Assembly: GCF_902141845.1 (NCBI RefSeq)
Contig: NZ_CABFPH010000010.1
Coordinates: 35,028 to 99,027 of the forward strand
From: Methylobacterium symbioticum
Lineage (GTDB): Bacteria > Pseudomonadota > Alphaproteobacteria > Rhizobiales > Beijerinckiaceae
DNA length: 64,000 nucleotides
Reading direction: 5' to 3'
Below are positions 59,621 through 64,000 of this stretch, piece after piece (position 1 is the stretch's first letter; each line of letters begins with the position of its first letter). Made by a program: the position numbers and the translations under genes. The notes beneath the pieces are model-generated. The model worked only from the letters and a program-made list of their open reading frames with translations. It made no database searches and had not been told where the DNA came from.

Positions 59621-61012
59621 ATGGCCGAGGCGGCCGGACCCGAGACGCGCGCGCAGCAGGACGGGCTGCCGGTTCGCGAGCGGCTGCTCGCCATGCTGGC
59701 GATCGCGCTCGCCATGACCATGGCCGTGCTCGACGGCGCCATCGTCAACGTGGCGCTGCCCGTGATGGCGCGCGACCTCGCCGTTCAGCCCGACGCGGCG
59801 ATCTTCGTGGTCAACGCCTACCAGATCGCGGTGACGGCGGCGCTGCTGCCGCTGGCCTCGCTGGGCGACATCCTCGGCTACCGCCGGGTCTATCTCGCGG
59901 GGCTCGCCGTCTTCGTGGCGGCCTCCCTGGCCTGCGCCCTCGCGCCGAGCCTCTCCCTCCTCGTCGCGGCCCGGATCGCGCAGGGTCTCGGGGCGGCCGG
60001 GGTGATGAGCGTCAACATCGCGCTGGTGCGCTTCATCTATCCGCACCGGATGATCGGCCGCGGCGTCGGCAACGTCGCCCTGATGGTGGCCATGGCCTCG
60101 GCGGCGGGCCCGACGGTCGCCGCCGCGATCCTCTCCTTCGCCGACTGGCCCTGGCTGTTCCTGGTCAACGTGCCGGTCGGCCTCGCGGCGCTGGCCGTCG
60201 CCTCGCGCACCCTGCCGGTCACGCCGCGCAGCGGCGCGCGCTTCGACGGCGTGAGCGCCGTGCTCAACGCCCTCACCTTCGGCCTGATGATCGTCGGCGT
60301 CGACAAGCTCGGCGAGCCGGAGCGGCTGCCGCAGGCGCTCGCCGTCCTCGCCGGCGCGCTCCTCGTCGGCACCGTGTTCGTGCGGCGGCAGATGCGGCTC
60401 GCGGCGCCGCTCCTGCCCGTCGACCTCCTCAGGATCCCGGCCTTCGCGCTCTCGATGGCCTCCTCGATCCTGGCCTTCTCGTCGCAGCTCATCGCCTACA
60501 TCGCCCTGCCCTTCTACTTCCAGGACGTGCTGCACCGCTCCAGCACCGAGGCCGGCTTCCTGCTGACCCCCTGGCCGATCGCCATCGCCCTGATGGCGCC
60601 CCTCGCCGGCCGGCTCGCCGACCGCTACCCGCCGGGGCTGCTCGGCGGCATCGGGCTTGGCCTGATGGCGGCGGGCCTCGCCGCGGTCGCCCTGCTGCCG
60701 CCCGAGCCGCACGCCCTCGACATCGCCTGGCGGCTCGCGCTCTGCGGGCTCGGCTTCGGCCTGTTCCAGTCGCCGAACAACCGGGTGATCATCACGGCCG
60801 CCCCGCGCGAGCGCAGCGGTGGCGCCAGCGGCATGCAATCCACCGCCCGCCTCACCGGCCAGTCCCTCGGGGCTGCCCTGGTGGCCGTGATCTTCGGGCT
60901 GACCCATGCGCAGGGCGCGGGTTTCGGCGTCCATGTCTCCCTGTGGTGGGCCGTGATGCTGGCGCTCGCCGGCATCGTCACCAGCATCCTGCGCCGCGCA
61001 CCGGTCCGCTGA
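59621..61012 (+). CDS. DHA2-type MFS multidrug transporter
   Basis: A 463-residue transporter with about 14 transmembrane helices. Motif D1 LDGAIVNVALPVMARDL, motif A LGDILGYRRVYLAGL and motif C-like MASAAGPTVAAAILSFADWP WLFLVNVP are typical of drug:proton antiporter-2 proteins (EmrB/QacA group). No membrane-fusion partner gene is present, so it probably acts alone in the inner membrane. It is divergent from the exported hydrolase and followed by an SDR gene. Confidence 0.88.
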   Translation: MAEAAGPETRAQQDGLPVRERLLAMLAIALAMTMAVLDGAIVNVALPVMARDLAVQPDAAIFVVNAYQIAVTAALLPLASLGDILGYRRVYLAGLAVFVAASLACALAPSLSLLVAARIAQGLGAAGVMSVNIALVRFIYPHRMIGRGVGNVALMVAMASAAGPTVAAAILSFADWPWLFLVNVPVGLAALAVASRTLPVTPRSGARFDGVSAVLNALTFGLMIVGVDKLGEPERLPQALAVLAGALLVGTVFVRRQMRLAAPLLPVDLLRIPAFALSMASSILAFSSQLIAYIALPFYFQDVLHRSSTEAGFLLTPWPIAIALMAPLAGRLADRYPPGLLGGIGLGLMAAGLAAVALLPPEPHALDIAWRLALCGLGFGLFQSPNNRVIITAAPRERSGGASGMQSTARLTGQSLGAALVAVIFGLTHAQGAGFGVHVSLWWAVMLALAGIVTSILRRAPVR

Positions 61013-61092
61013 GCGGGCCAGCGTCCGGCGCATGCCACCGGCCACGCTCCCGCGCGTTGTCCCGGATCCTGCCCTCACGGATTCGCGAGCCC

Positions 61093-61902
61093 ATGGATCT
61101 GAACCTCAGCGGCCGGCGCGCCCTCGTCACCGGCTCCACCGGCGGCATCGGCTACGGCATCGCCCTCGCGCTCACCGAACTCGGTGCCGATGTCGGGGTG
61201 AACGGGCGCACGGCCGAGCGGGTCGAGGCTGCCCTGGCACGGCTGCGCGGCGAGATCGCGGGGCGGACGGGTGCCGGCAGCCCCTTCGCGGCGGTCGGCG
61301 ACGTGGCGAGCGCGGCGGGCGTCGGCGCGCTGCTCTCGGCCCTGCCGGCGGTCGACATCCTGGTCAACAATACCGGGATCTTCGAGCCGAAGCCCTTCTT
61401 CGAGATCCCGGACGCCGACTGGCAGCGCTTCTTCGAGGTGAACGTGATGAGCGGGGTGCGCCTGTCGCGGGCCTACACGCCGGGCATGACGACGCGGGGC
61501 TGGGGCCGCGTGATCTTCATCGCCAGCGAATCCGCCCTGAACATCCCCAACGAGATGGTCCATTACGGCATGACCAAGACCGCGCAGCTCGCGGTCTCGC
61601 GCGGCCTCGCCCAGGCGGTGGCCGGCACCGGCGTGACCGTCAACAGCGTCCTGCCCGGCCCGACCCTGTCCGAGGGCGTGGCCGACTTCATGAAGCAGAT
61701 GGCAGGGGTCGAGGGCGACGCCGACCTCGACGCGCTCGGGCGGCAGTTCGTCGCCGAGCACCGGCCGACCTCGCTGATCGGCCGTCTCGCGACCGTCGAG
61801 GAGGTGGCCAGCATGGTGGCCTATCTGTGCAGCCCGGCGGCGAGCGCGACGAGCGGTGCGGCCCTGCGCGTCGACGGCGGCGTTCTCACCAGCATCGCCT
61901 GA
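61093..61902 (+). CDS. Short-chain dehydrogenase/reductase
   Basis: A 269-residue SDR. The cofactor motif TGSTGGIGYGIALAL lies at the N-terminus, and the NNTG-type DILVNNTGIFEPKPF follows. The catalytic Ser, Tyr and Lys are in FIASESALN and VHYGMTKTAQLAVSRGLAQ. It resembles 3-oxoacyl-ACP reductase-like enzymes of unknown substrate. ATG 61093 is 80 bp after the MFS gene, so both may share a transcript. Confidence 0.87.
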   Translation: MDLNLSGRRALVTGSTGGIGYGIALALTELGADVGVNGRTAERVEAALARLRGEIAGRTGAGSPFAAVGDVASAAGVGALLSALPAVDILVNNTGIFEPKPFFEIPDADWQRFFEVNVMSGVRLSRAYTPGMTTRGWGRVIFIASESALNIPNEMVHYGMTKTAQLAVSRGLAQAVAGTGVTVNSVLPGPTLSEGVADFMKQMAGVEGDADLDALGRQFVAEHRPTSLIGRLATVEEVASMVAYLCSPAASATSGAALRVDGGVLTSIA

Positions 61903-61965
61903 CGACGCGCGGGACGGACGGGTTCGTCCGTCCCGGCGCGGTCTGGCCGATGCTGCCGGAGGGGA

Positions 61966-62310
61966 TCAGGCCTTGAGGTGCGCGGCGAGATGCTTGTTCA
62001 TCTCGAACATGCTGCACTTGTCCTTGCCGAAGACCTTCTTCAGCTTGTCGTCGGCAACGATCTCGCGCTTGTTCTCGGGGTTCTGGAGGTTGTGCTTCTT
62101 GATGTAGTCCCACACCTTGCTCACCACCTCGCCGCGCGGCAGCGGGCTGGTGCCGACGATGGCGCCGAGCTCGGCCGAGGGCTTGAGCGGCTGCTGCAGG
62201 GCGTTCGGCTTGGTGGCGCCAGCGGCCTTGGTCGCCTTGGGGGCAGTGGCCGCGGGTGCCTTGGCCTTCGCCGCCTTGGGCGCGGCCTTGTCCGTCGTCT
62301 TCGTCGCCAT
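61966..62310 (-). CDS. SWIB/MDM2 domain protein
   Basis: A 114-residue protein with a Lys/Ala-rich histone-like tail (MATKTTDKAAPKAAKAKAPA) followed by a SWIB domain: LPRGEVVSKVWDYIKKHNLQ, NKREIVADDKLKKVFGKDKC and SMFEMNKHLAAHL. SWIB domains are common in eukaryotic chromatin remodelers and occur in Chlamydiae and some Alphaproteobacteria. The basic tail suggests DNA binding and a nucleoid role. GGAAATCC precedes ATG. Confidence 0.88.
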   Translation of the reverse strand: MATKTTDKAAPKAAKAKAPAATAPKATKAAGATKPNALQQPLKPSAELGAIVGTSPLPRGEVVSKVWDYIKKHNLQNPENKREIVADDKLKKVFGKDKCSMFEMNKHLAAHLKA

Positions 62311-62536
62311 GGATTTCCTCCGGTTCCCGCTGCGGCGCGCGAACGAGCCAGCGCCGCAGCGAAGGCAGCATAGCAGCAACAACTAAGCGGTGAGGCACCC
62401 GTTCCAAGGGGAATTTCATCGGTTCCCCGCTCTCATCCACAGGGCAGGCGCCTTCGGGCGCCTCTCGGGGCACGACCTGTGGACCGCGGCCACGCGGAAA
62501 CCATCCCTTAAGGCGCGCGGGCGAAGCCTCGTGCGC

Positions 62537-62659
62537 ATGCTCGTGCCCGCGCTCGCCCTCGCTGTCCTCCTCGCCGCCGGCCTCGTTCTCGGCCTCGGGA
62601 TCGGCATCAACGCCGAGGCGGCCCCCGCCGCGCCTGGCCGGGGCTGCGGCCTGGTCTGA
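62537..62659 (+). CDS. Possible 40-residue membrane peptide
   Basis: ATG 62537 gives MLVPALALAVLLAAGLVLGL, then GIGINAEAAPAAPGRGCGLV. It is one hydrophobic helix with a small polar tail. GTG 62531 is an alternative start. There is no strong ribosome binding site. It could be a real membrane micropeptide or a chance frame in GC-rich DNA. Confidence 0.3.
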   Translation: MLVPALALAVLLAAGLVLGLGIGINAEAAPAAPGRGCGLV

Positions 62660-62772
62660 CCTGACCGGGCATCTGGACCGGCGGACGGAACCGTCGGCCG
62701 CGCCCGCGCGCTAACTCCCGTGACCGGCGCCCTTCGGCCGCGGCCGCGGCGCGCATCCTCGCGGGAGACCCC

Positions 62773-63207
62773 ATGCCGACCGACCTGCCCACCGAGCGCA
62801 GCATCCGCAAGACCGGGTCCATGGAGCTCGACCCCACGGGCGAGGGCGTGGCCATCGACGAGACCCCGCGCCTGATCGCGTCGAACAAGGTCGAGGGCAC
62901 CGATGTCTACGACCGCGACGGCCGGCATCTCGGCACGGTGCACAACTTCATGGTCGACAAGGTCTCGGGCCAGGTCGCCTACGCGGTGCTGGCCTTCGGC
63001 GGCTTCCTGGGGCTCGGCGAGAACCACCATCCCCTGCCCTGGCGGGCCCTGACCTACAGCACCGAACTCGGCGGCTACGTGGTCGACATCGACCCGGGCG
63101 TGCTTGAGGGCGCGCCGAGCCACGGCCCCGGGGAGGACGCCTTCGCCGATCCCCGCTACGGCGGGCGCGTCGACGATTATTACGGCCGCCGCGCGCCGAC
63201 CGCCTGA
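62773..63207 (+). CDS. PRC-barrel domain protein
   Basis: A 144-residue protein. RLIASNKVEGTDVYDRDGRH, LGTVHNFMVDKVSGQVAYAV and ALTYSTELGGYVVDID form a PRC-barrel domain, known from RimM and from the photosynthetic reaction-centre H subunit. Small stand-alone members are common in Rhizobiales and of unknown role, often stress related. The C-terminus is disordered (RYGGRVDDYYGRRAPTA). GCGGGAGACC precedes ATG. Confidence 0.85.
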   Translation: MPTDLPTERSIRKTGSMELDPTGEGVAIDETPRLIASNKVEGTDVYDRDGRHLGTVHNFMVDKVSGQVAYAVLAFGGFLGLGENHHPLPWRALTYSTELGGYVVDIDPGVLEGAPSHGPGEDAFADPRYGGRVDDYYGRRAPTA

Positions 63208-63209
63208 AT

Positions 63210-63815
63210 TCAGTAGAGCCGGTCGCGGTAGCCCTCGGCCACGGAGCGCTCCGTCTCCGCCCGGTCGAGGCCGATCTGGTCGGACAGGATGCGCCCGAGG
63301 CTCGGGAAATCCGGCCGCGGGCCGGCGCCCTTCGCCCAGAGGTCCGAGCGGATCAGCGCCTTGCCGCAGTGGAAATAGACCTCCTCCACGGCGATCCGCA
63401 GGGCCGCGCAGGGCAGCTTGCCGTGGGCGGAGAGCGGCGCCAGCGCCGCCGCCTCCGTGACGAGGGCGGCGCGGCCGTTGACGCGCAGGGTCTCCTGCAG
63501 GCCCGGCACGAAGAACAGCAGCCCGAGGCGGGGATTCTCGGCGAGGTTCATCATCGTGTCGACCCGGCGGTTGCCGGGCCGGTCCGGGATCAGCAGCGTG
63601 CCCGCATCCGGCACCGCCACGAAGCCCGGCGCGTCGCCGCGGGGGGTGGCGTCGCAGCGGCCCGCCCCGTCCGCCGAGGCGATCACCAGGAAGGGCGAGC
63701 GCGCGATGAAGGCGCGGGCATGATCGTCGAGCCGGTCGCGCTCCTTGGCCTGCGAGCGCGGCGTCGGCTCGCCGTAATGGCTGCGGATCGCCTCCCGGCT
63801 CGGCATCTCGCTCAC
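63210..63815 (-). CDS. FMN-binding PPOX-type flavoprotein (MSMEG_1061-like)
   Basis: A 201-residue split-barrel flavoprotein. FLVIASADGAGRCDATPRGD, LLIPDRPGNRRVDTMMNLAE and RLGLLFFVPGLQETLRVNGR are typical of this PPOX subgroup, as is AVEEVYFHCGKALIRSDLW. It probably reduces small substrates with FMN or F420-like cofactors; the true substrate is unknown. It ends 2 bp from the convergent PRC-barrel gene. Confidence 0.83.
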   Translation of the reverse strand: MSEMPSREAIRSHYGEPTPRSQAKERDRLDDHARAFIARSPFLVIASADGAGRCDATPRGDAPGFVAVPDAGTLLIPDRPGNRRVDTMMNLAENPRLGLLFFVPGLQETLRVNGRAALVTEAAALAPLSAHGKLPCAALRIAVEEVYFHCGKALIRSDLWAKGAGPRPDFPSLGRILSDQIGLDRAETERSVAEGYRDRLY

Positions 63816-63879
63816 GGCGCGCTCCCCTTCATTCGACCGGACGACCCCAGATAGCAGGGGCGCGGCACGCTGTCCTCGC

Positions 63880-64000
63880 TCAGCGCGCCGGCCGCGGCGC
63901 GCCGTGGCGCCCGGCGACGAGCCAGTAGACGAGGCCCGCGGCGGCGCCGGCCAGGAACAGGAGCGCGGTGAGCCGCGCCTCCGCGGCGGGCGCCGGCCCG
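63880..64000 (-). CDS. C-terminal end of a membrane protein (partial)
   Basis: The minus strand is open from the right edge to a TGA at 63880-63882. The last residues read ARLTALLFLAGAAAGLVYWL, then VAGRHGAPRPAR. One transmembrane helix ends close to the C-terminus. The start lies outside the window, so nothing more can be said. Confidence 0.5.
   Translation of the reverse strand, partial: GPAPAAEARLTALLFLAGAAAGLVYWLVAGRHGAPRPAR

Overview
The window is about 70% GC and chromosomal in character. It has dense genes and many GTG starts. Its gene families are typical of Alphaproteobacteria: GapR, ChvG/ChvI with a partial PTS, Irr, RcdA, DivJ/PleC-type kinases, DUF1491, DgcN/DgcA and DUF6880. My best inference is a Hyphomicrobiales (Rhizobiales) chromosome, most likely Methylobacterium/Methylorubrum. 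No rRNA, tRNA, CRISPR array, complete insertion sequence or prophage was seen.

Layout. 1-2.7 kb: 5' part of an Mfd-like helicase gene, gapR and a small unknown gene. 2.9-7.2 kb: rutABCD pyrimidine-ring degradation operon and a COG0523 GTPase. 7.2-9.6 kb: an AT-richer gap, an acyltransferase-3 and a GNAT-like gene. 9.6-13.7 kb: chvI-chvG-hprK-EIIA-HPr, which links a two-component system to a sugar-free PTS. 14-18.3 kb: HugZ-like protein, lepA, an MNT/HEPN toxin-antitoxin pair and panD. 18.3-23.1 kb: small envelope and DUF genes. 23.2-27.1 kb: fabI, a 38-residue membrane protein, fabB and fabA, divergent from irr. 27-35 kb: SH3 protein, a 2-hydroxyacid dehydrogenase, a membrane protein, purA and pepN. 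35-42.6 kb: two PAS histidine kinases, a papain-like secreted protein, a peptidoglycan-binding protein and DUF1491. 42.6-45.4 kb: mqsRA toxin-antitoxin and dgcN-dgcA (D-glutamate catabolism). 45.6-50 kb: zeta-GST, NDH-2, EthD and a WaaL-like ligase. 50-52.3 kb: DUF4130-UdgX fusion and rcdA. 52.3-57.9 kb: tyrosine branch (chorismate mutase, hisC, tyrC) divergent from metX-metW. 57.9-64 kb: hydrolase, MFS, SDR, SWIB, PRC-barrel and PPOX proteins.

Several genes belong to the alphaproteobacterial cell-cycle and envelope network: GapR, ChvGI, two DivJ/PleC-type kinases and RcdA. Others are metabolic modules: pyrimidine nitrogen scavenging, type II fatty acid synthesis beside the iron regulator Irr, pantothenate, tyrosine and methionine synthesis, and D-glutamate use.

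The most notable observations are these. The UdgX fusion protein has lost every iron-sulfur cysteine but keeps the KRRIH covalent-capture motif. Two toxin-antitoxin pairs each have a candidate operator palindrome, and the HEPN toxin lacks the usual Arg. A dispersed palindromic intergenic repeat is present in three copies, two of them between convergent genes. A second 19-bp dispersed motif lies upstream of pepN and ndh. A secreted papain-like protein retains the Gln/Cys/His/Asn set. A small membrane protein gene sits inside the fab cluster.
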